This document shows positions 7,314 through 15,492 of a stretch of 64,000 bases of DNA, piece by piece; within the stretch, counting starts at the first letter, position 1; the number at the start of each line of letters is the position of its first letter. Below the pieces are notes generated by a model. The model was not told the origin of the DNA, did not search any database, and saw only the letters and a list, made by a program, of their open reading frames with translations. The DNA comes from Verrucosispora sp. WMMD573 (lineage in GTDB: Bacteria > Actinomycetota > Actinomycetes > Mycobacteriales > Micromonosporaceae): contig NZ_CP114901.1 in assembly GCF_027497175.1 (NCBI RefSeq), positions 1,922,001-1,986,000 on the forward strand, given 5' to 3'. The translations under genes were made by a program, and so were the position numbers.

Positions 7314-7919
7314 TCACAGCCAGTCGTGCTCGCGGGCGTAACGCGCGGCCTCGTGGCGGGTGTGGGTCTGGGTCTTCTGCATGGCGTTGGACAGGTAGTT
7401 GCGTACCGTGCCCTGGGCGAGGTGGAGCCGGGCGGCGATGTCGGCGACCGAGTAGCCCTCGCTCGTCACCCGCAGCACGTCGAGTTCCCGCTCGGTGAGT
7501 GGGCAGTCGTCGACGATGGCGAGCGCGGAGACGTCGGGGTCGATCCACCGTCTGCCCGCGTGCAGGTCGGTGATGACCGAGGCGATGTGGGCCGGCTCGG
7601 CCGACTTGCTGACGAAACCCTGGACGCCGAGCTTCAGCGCCTTGCGCAGCACGCCGGGCCGGGCATGTCGGGTCAGCATGAGGACCACCTGCTCCGGTCG
7701 GACGCGGCGGATCTGGGTGATGGCGCCGAGGCCGTCCGTGCCGGGCATCTCCAGGTCGATGACCAGCACGTCGGGCCGGTGCCGCAGGGTGGCCTCGACG
7801 GCGGTCTCGCCGTTTGTCGCCTCGGCGACGATGTCGATGTCGCCTTCGAGCGGCAGTAGCGCCGCCAGCGCCTTGCGCAGTAGGGCCTCGTCGTCAGCGA
7901 GCACGATGGTGATGGTCAT
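7314..7919 (-). CDS. LuxR/NarL-family response regulator
   Basis: The 201-residue protein has a receiver domain (residues 1-120) with acidic pair D9/D10, phosphoacceptor D55 (VLVIDLEMPG) and conserved lysine in GFVSKS. A LuxR-type helix-turn-helix follows (about 140-200, LTERELDVLRVTSEGYSVADIA). The start ATG overlaps the stop of the upstream histidine kinase gene (ATGA), so the two are co-translated. By its DesR/LnrK type it probably controls the divergent ABC exporter genes, perhaps through the inverted repeat at 9109-9134. Confidence 0.9.
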   Translation of the reverse strand: MTITIVLADDEALLRKALAALLPLEGDIDIVAEATNGETAVEATLRHRPDVLVIDLEMPGTDGLGAITQIRRVRPEQVVLMLTRHARPGVLRKALKLGVQGFVSKSAEPAHIASVITDLHAGRRWIDPDVSALAIVDDCPLTERELDVLRVTSEGYSVADIAARLHLAQGTVRNYLSNAMQKTQTHTRHEAARYAREHDWL

Positions 7920-9067
7920 CGGTGATCCTCCGCAGCGCCGCCGGTGGCAGCATCGGCACGGGCGGCCGGGAACCTCGCGGCGGTCAGGAAGCGCCCGTCC
8001 TGCTGTCGTACGGCCAGCTCACCGCCGTCGGCTGCCAGCCGTTGCCGGAGGTTGGACAGCCCTCTGAGCTCGGGCAGCGTATCGCCGCTCACGCCGTCGT
8101 TGACGATCGAGATGCCGGCTTCGGAGAGCGTGATCTGCACCTGGGTGGCCTGTGCATGTCGCAGGATGTTCGTGGTGGTCTCGCGCAGGACCTGGCCGAG
8201 CAGTTCGCTGCTGCGTGGATCCACCTCGGCCTCCCGGGTCACCCGGACCCGGATGCCCGCCGCCTCGAACAGGTTCTTCGCGTTCTCGAGTTCCGCCGAG
8301 AGGTTGAGTCGGCGCTGGGCGTACGCCAGTTCCTTGGTCTGGGTGATGGTGTCGCTCACCAGAGCGTACGTCTCCCGCAGCTCCTTCTCGGCTCGGTCGG
8401 TGTCGCTGAGCACCAGTTTCCGGGCCAGCGCGATCTTCAGCTTGACCACGTGCAGGGTGTGGCCCTGGATGTCGTGCAGATCGCTGGCGAAGCGGACGCG
8501 TTCGCGGATGACCGCGAGCTCCGCCTCCCGCTCCCGGGCGTGGTCCAACTCCCGGATGAGGTCGTAGAAGCGCTCGCCGACGATCGTCAGGACGGTCACC
8601 AGGATGGTGAGGACCGTCGGGACGAGGACATAGGTGATCAGGACGCCGCGGACGTCGTCCTGCTCGACCAGGAATCGCATCGCGCCGACGGCGGCGACGT
8701 AGCTGAACAGCCCGACCGCTGCCGGGGCCCGGAGGCGTACCTGGCGGAGGGCGAGGGACCCCACGGCGCAGACCCCCCAGTAGGCGTTGGGGCTGCCGGT
8801 CAGCAGCACCCCGAGCGGCCACACCACAGCCCCGACGATCGTGCAGGGCAGGGCGACCCGGGCGAGGTCGTCCGCCGTCCAGCGTTCGAAGGCCACCACC
8901 GCTGCCACGGCACCGGGGGCCAGGACGATGAAATGCCACCAGGTGTGCGCGTCGGTGGCCAGGAGCACCACCGCGGCGAACACGACCGGTGGAAGTGACG
9001 TGAGGAGATTGATCCGGCGCAGCCGCCTCTGCGTCGTCTTGGTGAAGGCCGGCGATCTCGCGGTCAC
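7916..9067 (-). CDS. DesK/LnrJ-type sensor histidine kinase
   Basis: The 383-residue kinase has about six membrane helices (roughly residues 15-180), a short coiled linker, an HDIQGHTL motif in the HisKA_3 dimerisation domain, and a C-terminal ATPase domain. The ATPase domain keeps an N-box-like ETTTNILRHA and a GLSNL region, and appears short in the usual G-box area. It should autophosphorylate on the HDIQ histidine and pass phosphate to the response regulator encoded 4 nt into its 3' end. The GTG start at 9067 is best placed before the first membrane segment. The kinase faces the ABC exporter across a 108-bp divergent promoter. Confidence 0.88.
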   Translation of the reverse strand: MTARSPAFTKTTQRRLRRINLLTSLPPVVFAAVVLLATDAHTWWHFIVLAPGAVAAVVAFERWTADDLARVALPCTIVGAVVWPLGVLLTGSPNAYWGVCAVGSLALRQVRLRAPAAVGLFSYVAAVGAMRFLVEQDDVRGVLITYVLVPTVLTILVTVLTIVGERFYDLIRELDHAREREAELAVIRERVRFASDLHDIQGHTLHVVKLKIALARKLVLSDTDRAEKELRETYALVSDTITQTKELAYAQRRLNLSAELENAKNLFEAAGIRVRVTREAEVDPRSSELLGQVLRETTTNILRHAQATQVQITLSEAGISIVNDGVSGDTLPELRGLSNLRQRLAADGGELAVRQQDGRFLTAARFPAARADAATGGAAEDHR

Positions 9068-9108
9068 CCAGCCAGTATTCCCACGTCCTGACCGGGCGAG
9101 CAGTGACA

Positions 9109-9134
9109 CCACGTCATATGTACCCGTGACGTGG
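9109..9134. promoter_or_regulatory. Inverted repeat, probable operator between kinase and exporter genes
   Basis: CCACGTCA (9109-9116) and TGACGTGG (9127-9134) form a perfect 8-bp inverted repeat with 10-bp spacing. A third CCACGTC half-site occurs at 9081-9087. All lie in the divergent promoter region of the two-component system and ABC exporter. The symmetry and spacing suit a dimeric LuxR-type regulator on one or two helical turns. Confidence 0.55.
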
Positions 9135-9175
9135 CACCACTGATGGATCGGCGCAACCGCTGCTGTCATTGGTGC

Positions 9176-10057
9176 ATGTCCACGACACCAGTGATCGAAG
9201 TCGAACGGCTGAACGTCAAGTACGGCGACTTCCACGCCGTGAAGGATCTTTCCTTCGAGGTCCGGCGCGGCGAACTGTACGCGCTGCTCGGCACGAACGG
9301 GGCGGGGAAGACCTCGACCCTGGAGACCATCGAGGGACACCGGACGCCGACCTCTGGCAGCGTGCGGGTCTTCGGCCATCAACCGGGCGACCGTCGGGTG
9401 GTCCGTCCCCGGATGGGGGTGATGCTCCAGGAGAGTGGTTTCTCCCCCGACCTCACGGTCCGCGAATCGGTCCGGCTGATCGGCACCCTGACCCGGCGGA
9501 CCGACGATGTCGACCGGGTGCTCGACGTCGTCGACCTCACCGGCAAGGCCGGCCGGAAGGTCTCCCAGCTCTCCGGCGGGGAGAAGCGGCGGTTGGACTT
9601 CGCCACCGCCGTCTACGGCAACCCGGAGCTGATCTTCCTGGACGAGCCGACCACCGGCCTGGACGTCCAGTCGCGGGATCACCTGTGGACGACCGTGGAC
9701 CGGCTCCGGGAGAACGGCGCGACGATCGTGCTCACCACGCACTACCTGGAGGAGGCGCAGCAGCGCGCCGACCGGATCGGGCTCATGCACGAGGGCACCT
9801 TCCACCGTGAGGGCACCGTCTCCGAGCTGACCCGCACGCTGCCGGCGGTCATCCGCTTCTCGCTGCCGCCGACGGCACCGGCGCTGCCGGTGCAGGCCGC
9901 CACGGATGGCGACGGCAGGGTCGTGATCGAGACCTTCGGCCTGCAGAAGGACCTGCACGTCCTGCTCGCCTGGGCGCAGGACCACGCCGTGGAGCTGCGG
10001 GACCTGGAGGCCGGGCCGACCCGGCTCGACAACGTCTTCCGCGCCATCAGCGGCTGA
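9176..10057 (+). CDS. ABC-2 exporter ATP-binding protein
   Basis: The 293-residue ATPase has Walker A GTNGAGKTS, signature LSGGEKRR, Walker B LIFLDEPTTGLD and an H-loop in LTTHYLEE. It is a DrrA/LnrL-type protein with a C-terminal extension of about 80 residues. Together with the permease downstream it would form an exporter for lipids, drugs or antimicrobial compounds. The ATG at 9176 is chosen because similarity begins there; no convincing ribosome binding site is visible, and a frame extension to GTG 9131 exists. A two-component system divergent to an ABC-2 exporter is the usual arrangement for membrane-stress or antibiotic detoxification modules. Confidence 0.9.
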   Translation: MSTTPVIEVERLNVKYGDFHAVKDLSFEVRRGELYALLGTNGAGKTSTLETIEGHRTPTSGSVRVFGHQPGDRRVVRPRMGVMLQESGFSPDLTVRESVRLIGTLTRRTDDVDRVLDVVDLTGKAGRKVSQLSGGEKRRLDFATAVYGNPELIFLDEPTTGLDVQSRDHLWTTVDRLRENGATIVLTTHYLEEAQQRADRIGLMHEGTFHREGTVSELTRTLPAVIRFSLPPTAPALPVQAATDGDGRVVIETFGLQKDLHVLLAWAQDHAVELRDLEAGPTRLDNVFRAISG

Positions 10058-10083
10058 CCCGTCTCCCGAGAGGATTTCTTCCC

Positions 10084-10803
10084 GTGTTCCCCATCGCCTT
10101 CAGCGAGTTGATCCAGATCTTCCGGAACCGGCTGGTGCTGGTCACCAGCTTCATCATTCCGGTGGTCGTCTCCGCGTACTTCGTCCGTCAGCACGAAACC
10201 TTCGCCGCGCTCGGCAGCCTCGGCTACATCGCGGCGATCGTGCTGTTCACCGTGGCCGCGTTCGGTCTCTACGCCACGACCGTGACGACTCTGGCGTCCC
10301 GGCGGCAGAATCTCTTCCTCAAACGGCTGCGCTCCACGGCCATCGGTGACGCCGGCATCATCGCCGGCCTGCTGCTGCCTGCCACCGTGGTCGCCGTGGT
10401 GCAGGTGGCTGCGATCCTGACCGCGCTGGCCATGGTTGCCGGCGGGCCGGCCAACATACCCCTGCTGGTGGTGGCGATCGTCGCGACCGTGGCCATGCTG
10501 CTCGGCCTGGGGCTGGCCACCGCCGGCCTGACGAACTCACCCGAGCACGCCCAGGTCACCACCCTGCCCGTCACCCTCGGTGTGATCGGTGTGGCCAGCT
10601 GGGTGGGCATCAGCGGCACCGAGGACCTCGCCCTGCTCAAGCGGCTGCTGCCCGGTGGCTCCGCGACCGAGATGGTGATGAACGCCTGGAACGGTGGCGT
10701 CGCCGTGACCGACTCCCTGCTCCTGCTGGCCCCGACGCTGGGCTGGGTCGTCATCGCCGTCGTGGCGGCCACCCGCCTGTTCAAGTGGGAGCCCCGCCGG
10801 TGA
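10084..10803 (+). CDS. ABC-2 type transporter permease
   Basis: The 239-residue protein has six hydrophobic segments in the ABC-2 layout, the pattern of DrrB/LnrM-type permeases, and lies 26 bp after its ATPase gene. It starts at GTG 10084 behind GAGAGGA at 10069-10075. It is expected to form a dimer as the export channel. The conserved LKRLRSTA cytoplasmic loop is the likely contact to the ATPase. The substrate is not deducible. Confidence 0.88.
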   Translation: MFPIAFSELIQIFRNRLVLVTSFIIPVVVSAYFVRQHETFAALGSLGYIAAIVLFTVAAFGLYATTVTTLASRRQNLFLKRLRSTAIGDAGIIAGLLLPATVVAVVQVAAILTALAMVAGGPANIPLLVVAIVATVAMLLGLGLATAGLTNSPEHAQVTTLPVTLGVIGVASWVGISGTEDLALLKRLLPGGSATEMVMNAWNGGVAVTDSLLLLAPTLGWVVIAVVAATRLFKWEPRR

Positions 10804-10900
10804 GGGCGGCAAGCGTCGCGGAGATGGCCGCGCAACACCCCGACCAGCCATCCGACCACGCCGCGCACTGCCCTGGAAGACGTACGACGAAGGAGCGACC

Positions 10901-11584
10901 GTGACCGCCGAGACGACGCGACCCGGAGCACCGACGCTGGTGGAGGACCTGCTGCTCCTGTTGTTCCAGCCGAGGTCGGGCACCATCGCCGGAGAGAACA
11001 CCCTCTTCTACGTCCTCGCCGGTGCCGTACTCGCGGATCTCGCCCTCGCGGACCGGGTGACCGTGGGGAACCGGCGCAAGGTGGAGATCGCCGAGGGTCA
11101 GGCACCGTCGGACGAGTTGCTCCGACCGGCGTGGGACTACCTCTCCGAGAAGCCCCGCGGCGTCCAGACGGTGCTGGCCGCGATCGGCCCGGAGCTGCGC
11201 AAGCCGGTGTTGGAGCGGCTCGTCGAACGCGGCGACATCCGGCGCGAGGACCGGAAGCTGCTCGGCCTGTTCCGGACGACCGCGCTGCGCGACGGTGGCA
11301 CCGGACGCCGCGCGGGTCTGCTGGCGGAGGTCCGGCAGGTGCTCGTGGACGGCGCGGAACCGTCGGCCCGGGTGGCCGCGCTGGTGGCGCTGCTGTCGGG
11401 CAGCGGAACCTTGCCCCAGTTCTACCGCGACATCCCGTGGACCACACCTGTGATCACCCGGGCCAAGGAACTCGAACAGGGCAACTGGGGCGCCGGTGCC
11501 GCAGCGGAAGCCGTGACCCGGACCGTGACCGCAACCGTCGTCAACAGTGTCATCGTCACCACCACAGTGATCCCCCGAAGCTAG
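10901..11584 (+). CDS. GPP34 (GOLPH3/Vps74-like) phosphoprotein
   Basis: The 227-residue protein fits the GPP34 family: an all-helical domain starting with LVEDLLLLLFQPRSG, a segment rich in LADLALADRV, then the C-terminal helices with TTALRDGGTGRRAGLLAEVRQ split by a short turn. Eukaryotic members bind PI4P and Golgi enzymes. Bacterial members are abundant in actinobacteria but their role is unknown. The GTG at 10901 has GAAGGAG at 10889-10895. It is separated from the ABC permease by 97 bp, so it could be independent. A hydrophobic C-terminal tail (VVNSVIVTTTVIP) is present. Confidence 0.85.
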   Translation: MTAETTRPGAPTLVEDLLLLLFQPRSGTIAGENTLFYVLAGAVLADLALADRVTVGNRRKVEIAEGQAPSDELLRPAWDYLSEKPRGVQTVLAAIGPELRKPVLERLVERGDIRREDRKLLGLFRTTALRDGGTGRRAGLLAEVRQVLVDGAEPSARVAALVALLSGSGTLPQFYRDIPWTTPVITRAKELEQGNWGAGAAAEAVTRTVTATVVNSVIVTTTVIPRS

Positions 11585-11608
11585 AACACCCCCGTGAAGC
11601 CCCGGCCT

Positions 11609-11669
11609 GCAACGTCACGGATGTTGTCGGGTCTCGGTGGGCCGCAGGCAGCAACATCACCGAAGTTGC
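11609..11669. repeat. Family B paired inverted repeat
   Basis: Two 21-nt arms (11609-11629 and 11649-11669) face each other over 19 nt. The right arm, read inward on the minus strand, starts GCAACTTCGGTG and ends GATGTTGCTG. It matches the family consensus at all invariant positions, while the left arm has several changes. It lies between the convergent GPP34 and flavoprotein genes and probably acts as a terminator. Confidence 0.7.
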
Positions 11670-11694
11670 GGGCGGGGGGCGGTGCGGGGGCGGG

Positions 11695-12312
11695 TCAGGT
11701 GTAGAGGGTGGCGGCGTACTGGGGGCCGTAGTGGTGTTCCAGGTCGGCGAGAGTTTCGGCAGGGGCCTCGACCTCCTTGATCAGGCGGGCCCGGCTGGGC
11801 AGCGGGTCCGACGGCCAGGTCTCCGGCTGCCACAGCTGTGACCGGAGAAACGCCTTCGCGCAGTGGTAGAAGATCTGCTCGATCTCGACCACCACGGCGA
11901 GCACCGGCCGATGCCCCTTGACCACCATGTCGTCGAACCAGGGCGCGTCGCGCAGCAGCCGGGCCCGGCCGTTGATCCGCAAAGTGTCGGTGCGCCCTGG
12001 GATGAGGAAGATCAGGCCGACGTGTGGATTGGCCAGGATGTTGCGGTAGCCGTCGGCGCGCTTGTTGCCGGGACGCTCCGGAATGGCGATGGTCCGCTCG
12101 TCGAGTACAAGAGCGAAACCCGCCGGGTCACCCTTGGGGGAGACGTCGCAGGTGCCGTCCGCTCCGGCGGTGGCCACCAGGCAGAACGGCGACTCGGCGA
12201 GCCACTGCCGGTCACGCTCGTGCAGGCTGGTGCGCTCCTTGGCGACTGCGCGGGGGGCCGGGGTGCCGAGCAACTCGGTCAATTCGGCTGCGGATGTGAT
12301 CTCCACCGTCAC
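11695..12312 (-). CDS. PPOX-fold FMN-dependent flavoprotein (MSMEG_1061-like)
   Basis: The 205-residue protein has the split-barrel flavin-binding fold seen in pyridoxamine-phosphate-oxidase-like proteins. Landmarks are PFCLVATAGADGTCDVSPKG, FALVLDERTIAIPERPGNKR, NPHVGLIFLIPGR and DTLRINGRARL. The family is a group of FMN-dependent oxidoreductases without an assigned reaction. The GTG at 12312 was chosen for its AGGAGG ribosome binding site 7-8 nt upstream. The gene stands alone and converges on the GPP34 gene over a family B repeat. Confidence 0.8.
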   Translation of the reverse strand: MTVEITSAAELTELLGTPAPRAVAKERTSLHERDRQWLAESPFCLVATAGADGTCDVSPKGDPAGFALVLDERTIAIPERPGNKRADGYRNILANPHVGLIFLIPGRTDTLRINGRARLLRDAPWFDDMVVKGHRPVLAVVVEIEQIFYHCAKAFLRSQLWQPETWPSDPLPSRARLIKEVEAPAETLADLEHHYGPQYAATLYT

Positions 12313-12463
12313 TGGGTGCCTCCTGATGGAGTTGACCGTGATGACGGCACCCGGGCGGGAAACCGCCAGGGTCAGTCTAGTCGCGCCCGCCCGTGAGGTT
12401 TGTCCCTCGGTGCCCGGGGTACGGACCCAATGAGCGCCCTCGGAGAGCAGTGGAGGCCCGGAG

Positions 12464-12970
12464 ATGGAGAGTCGGCTCAAGATTCTGGGGCACCCCGTCC
12501 ATCCGATGCTCGTGATGTTTCCGTTCGCCCTGCTGGTCACCGCCGTGCTGTTCGACGTCATCGACACGGTCGGTGGGCCGGATTTCCTCGGCGAGGTGGC
12601 GTACTGGAATCTCACCGTGGGCCTGATCGGCGGCCTGCTGGCCGCGGCGGCCGGGACGTTCGACCTGCTGGCGATCCCCTCCGGTACCCGGGCCAAGCGG
12701 GTGGCGCTGACCCACGCGGCCGCGAACGTCGCGGTGATCCTGCTCTTCGCCGCCGTCTGGGTGGTACGCCTCAACGCCGACTCGCGGGCCGCGGGTGGGG
12801 CACTTGTCGCCATCGAGGTGGTGGCGCTCGGCATCCTCGGTGTCGGCGGTTGGCTGGGCGGTGAACTCGTCGACCGGCTCGGGGTCGGGGTCGACCGGGA
12901 GGCCAGCCTCGACGCGCCGAGTTCCCTGCGGCCGGTGGCCGCCAGTCAACGGATGGGAGATGCGCGATGA
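12464..12970 (+). CDS. DUF2231 membrane protein
   Basis: The 168-residue protein begins with the DUF2231 signature GHPVHPMLVMFP and has four membrane helices. The family is found across actinobacteria and is often near heme, copper or redox genes. Its biochemical role is unknown. The ATG at 12464 follows GGAGGCCCGGAG. Its stop overlaps the start of the Hsp20 gene (ATGA), so the two are coexpressed, which hints at a stress-related role. Confidence 0.85.
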   Translation: MESRLKILGHPVHPMLVMFPFALLVTAVLFDVIDTVGGPDFLGEVAYWNLTVGLIGGLLAAAAGTFDLLAIPSGTRAKRVALTHAAANVAVILLFAAVWVVRLNADSRAAGGALVAIEVVALGILGVGGWLGGELVDRLGVGVDREASLDAPSSLRPVAASQRMGDAR

Positions 12971-13500
12971 CCAGGCCGGGACGCGGCTGGCGGGGCGGTC
13001 AGCAGGGCTGGGACCCGATGGGCGAGTTGCAGTCGCTGCGGGCCGAGCTGAGCCGGCTGGTCGGTGGTCGACCGGGTCCGCCCGAGGTGGAGCTGGGCGA
13101 GACCAGCGACGGCTGGGAGGTGGTCGTCCGGCTGCCCGGCGTCGCTCCGGAGGAGGTCGCGGTGGAGTTGGACGACCGCGAGCTGTGCGTGCGGGCGCGT
13201 ACGGAGGCCGAGGTCAACGCCGACCATGGCATTCCCGGCGGGTTCGAGACCCGGGGCTTCGAGTACCGCGTGCAGCTGCCGTCGCGCGTGGACCCCGAGG
13301 CGATCGACGCGGTGATGGACCACGGTCTGCTGCGGGTACGGCTGCCCCGGGCGAATCGGCCTGCGCCGCGCACCATCACCGTCGGCCGTACCGGCCCCCG
13401 GCCGGCCGGCTCGTCCGGCGGTGTGCCGAGCAGCGTCGACCCGGCGGCGGATCGGGAACTGCACCAACCGGACGTCGCCATCGGCGATTCCGGTCGGTAG
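12967..13500 (+). CDS. Small heat-shock protein (Hsp20/alpha-crystallin)
   Basis: The 177-residue chaperone has a glycine-rich N-terminal region (about residues 1-40), an alpha-crystallin domain (about 40-140) with VVVRLPGVAPEEV and the GLLRVRLPR strand, and a disordered C-terminal tail. Such proteins form oligomers that hold unfolding proteins until ATP-dependent chaperones act. The start overlaps the DUF2231 stop by four bases. No HspR or HrcA operator was seen upstream of the pair. Confidence 0.88.
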   Translation: MTRPGRGWRGGQQGWDPMGELQSLRAELSRLVGGRPGPPEVELGETSDGWEVVVRLPGVAPEEVAVELDDRELCVRARTEAEVNADHGIPGGFETRGFEYRVQLPSRVDPEAIDAVMDHGLLRVRLPRANRPAPRTITVGRTGPRPAGSSGGVPSSVDPAADRELHQPDVAIGDSGR

Positions 13501-13508
13501 CGCGCCCG

Positions 13509-14612
13509 GTGGCCCCGCCCGTGCTGGAAGAGGCCGCCGACCGGGTGCCCGACGTGGCCCGGGTCGCGGTGCTGCGCGCCAACGCGCTCGGTGATTTCAT
13601 CTTCGTGCTACCCGCGCTGGAGGCGTTGCGGGCGGCGTACCCCAGGGCGGAGATCGTGTTGCTCGGCGCGCCCTGGCACGCGCAGCTGTGGCGGGACCGG
13701 CCGGGTCCGGTCGACCGGGTGCTGGTGGTGCCGCCCGCGCCGGGGATCCGGACGGCGACCGACGGCGAGCCAGAGTCCAGCATGGTCGACTTCCTGGCCG
13801 AGGCCCGCGCGGAACGGTTCGACCTGGCGTTGCAGCTGCACGGCGGCGGTGCCAACTCCAACCCGCTGGTGGCCGCGCTTGGTGCCCGGGTCACCGCCGG
13901 CCTGCGGGCCGAGGACGCGCCGCCGCTGGACCGCTGGCTGCGTTACGTCTACTACCAGCACGAGGTGGTCCGCTACCTGGAGGCGGTGGCCCTGGTGGGC
14001 GCTCCGGCCACCACGATCACCCCGGAGCTGGCGGTCACCGAAGCCGACCGGGCCGAGGCACGGGCCGTGCTGGGCGAGCCGGAGCGTCCCCGGGTGGCGC
14101 TGCATCCCGGGGCGACCGACACCCGGCGGCGCTGGCCCGCCGACCGTTTCGGGGAGGTGGCCCGGACGCTGCACGCCGACGGGTACGAGGTGCTGGTCAC
14201 CGGCACCGCTGCCGAGCAGGAGGCGGTCGACCGGGTGGTCGCCACCGCCGGTGTGCCGGTCCGGCCGCAGGTGGGCACGCTCAGTCTGGGCGGGCTGGCC
14301 GGCTGTTACGCCGGCTGTGAGCTGGTGGTCTCCAACGACACAGGTCCGTTGCACCTGGCCGCCGCCGTCGGCACCCCCACCGTCGGCATCTTCTGGGTCG
14401 GCAACCTGATCACCACCGCTCCCGTGCTACGGGGCCGGCATCGGCCGATCACCTCGTGGACGGTGCACTGTCCGGTCTGCGGGGTGGACTGCACCCCCGG
14501 CATCTACCCGCACCGCCCCGGCGACGGCGACTGCCCGCACCGCGACTCCTTCGTCACCGACGTCCCGGTGGCCGAGGTGCTCGAAGCCGCCCGCGAGCTG
14601 CTGTTCCGCTGA
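13509..14612 (+). CDS. Glycosyltransferase family 9 (heptosyltransferase-like)
   Basis: The 367-residue protein is a GT-B enzyme of the ADP-heptose transferase family. It starts RVAVLRANALGDFIFVLPAL and shows VALHPGATDTRRRWPADRF and the nucleotide-binding NDTGPLHLAAAVGTPTVGIF. A C-terminal segment has four cysteines (CPVCGVDCTPG, CPHRD), unusual for LPS heptosyltransferases and suggesting a metal site. The donor may be an ADP-heptose made through the HldE-like enzyme encoded 0.9 kb away on the opposite strand. GTG 13509 is used; no good ribosome binding site is visible and GTG 13521 is an alternative. Confidence 0.85.
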   Translation: MAPPVLEEAADRVPDVARVAVLRANALGDFIFVLPALEALRAAYPRAEIVLLGAPWHAQLWRDRPGPVDRVLVVPPAPGIRTATDGEPESSMVDFLAEARAERFDLALQLHGGGANSNPLVAALGARVTAGLRAEDAPPLDRWLRYVYYQHEVVRYLEAVALVGAPATTITPELAVTEADRAEARAVLGEPERPRVALHPGATDTRRRWPADRFGEVARTLHADGYEVLVTGTAAEQEAVDRVVATAGVPVRPQVGTLSLGGLAGCYAGCELVVSNDTGPLHLAAAVGTPTVGIFWVGNLITTAPVLRGRHRPITSWTVHCPVCGVDCTPGIYPHRPGDGDCPHRDSFVTDVPVAEVLEAARELLFR

Positions 14613-14625
14613 GACGTCCGCTGGC

Positions 14626-15492
14626 TCAGGCCTCCGGGTCGGCGAGGACGACCTCCCACGCCTCCACGTCGCGTTCGGTGACCGTGGTCGGCGACTCCAG
14701 GTGGTAGGCGCCGCTGGGCAGGACACCGGCGCCGCCGTGCCGGCCCAGCACGGCGAGCTGCGCGGCGACGTCCTCGCCCTGGTGCCGCACCGGCACCCGA
14801 CGCCAGAAGCCGAAACCGCCCGAGTCGACCAGCTTGGCCCGGTCGTAGAGCACGCAACCGCCGACCCAGGACACCTGGTACGCCCGCCATTCGTCGTCCG
14901 CCAGCGTCAGCGACGCCGTCACGTGCAGCAGGTTCGCCGCCGAGTGGATCTGCGCCCGGTCCCACTCGGGCGTGCCCGGCCGGACCCGCTCCGGCACCGG
15001 CCGTCCCGGCCACTCCCGGTAGTGCCGGTGCGTGTGTGGCCGTACGTCGTCCAGGTAGGACAGGCCGTGTACCCCGTTGCCGACGAAGCCGCAGCCCAAC
15101 TCGCCGATCGCGGTCACCAGCCGGCGCAGCGCCCCCGGTTCCAGCCAGACGTCGTCGTCGAGGAAGAGCACGTACCGGGCGGTGGAGGTGGCGAGCAGGA
15201 AATCGCGGTGTTCGGCGAGCCCGCGCCGGGGCAGCCGCCGGGTCAGCAGCACCGGATGTCCCCGGTGACGCAGCGCCCGGACCATTGTGGCCGTCGCCGG
15301 ATGGGCGTACCCGGGGTCGCCGTCGGACTGGTCGCTGACCACCACGCCGAATCCCGGCACCCCCTCCTGGGCGGCGAGCCCGGAGAGGGTGACGGCGAGT
15401 TCGGTGGGCCGGTTGCGGGTCGGAACGAGCACGTCGACCAGCCGGTCGACGCGGAACTGCGCGGGCGTGCCGGCGTCGAGGGGTCGGTTCAC
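14626..15492 (-). CDS. Glycosyltransferase family 2
   Basis: The 288-residue protein has a GT-A core with VDVLVPTRNRPTELAVTLSG at the nucleotide-binding end, a DDD metal site (VLFLDDDVWLEPGAL) and GGCVLYDRAKL at the acceptor side. It lacks membrane helices. Its GTG start overlaps the stop of the HldE-like gene (GTGA), so the two are co-translated, and its end lies 13 bp from the convergent GT9 gene. The three genes probably build a heptose-containing glycan or glycoside. The sugar and acceptor are not determined. Confidence 0.85.
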   Translation of the reverse strand: MNRPLDAGTPAQFRVDRLVDVLVPTRNRPTELAVTLSGLAAQEGVPGFGVVVSDQSDGDPGYAHPATATMVRALRHRGHPVLLTRRLPRRGLAEHRDFLLATSTARYVLFLDDDVWLEPGALRRLVTAIGELGCGFVGNGVHGLSYLDDVRPHTHRHYREWPGRPVPERVRPGTPEWDRAQIHSAANLLHVTASLTLADDEWRAYQVSWVGGCVLYDRAKLVDSGGFGFWRRVPVRHQGEDVAAQLAVLGRHGGAGVLPSGAYHLESPTTVTERDVEAWEVVLADPEA

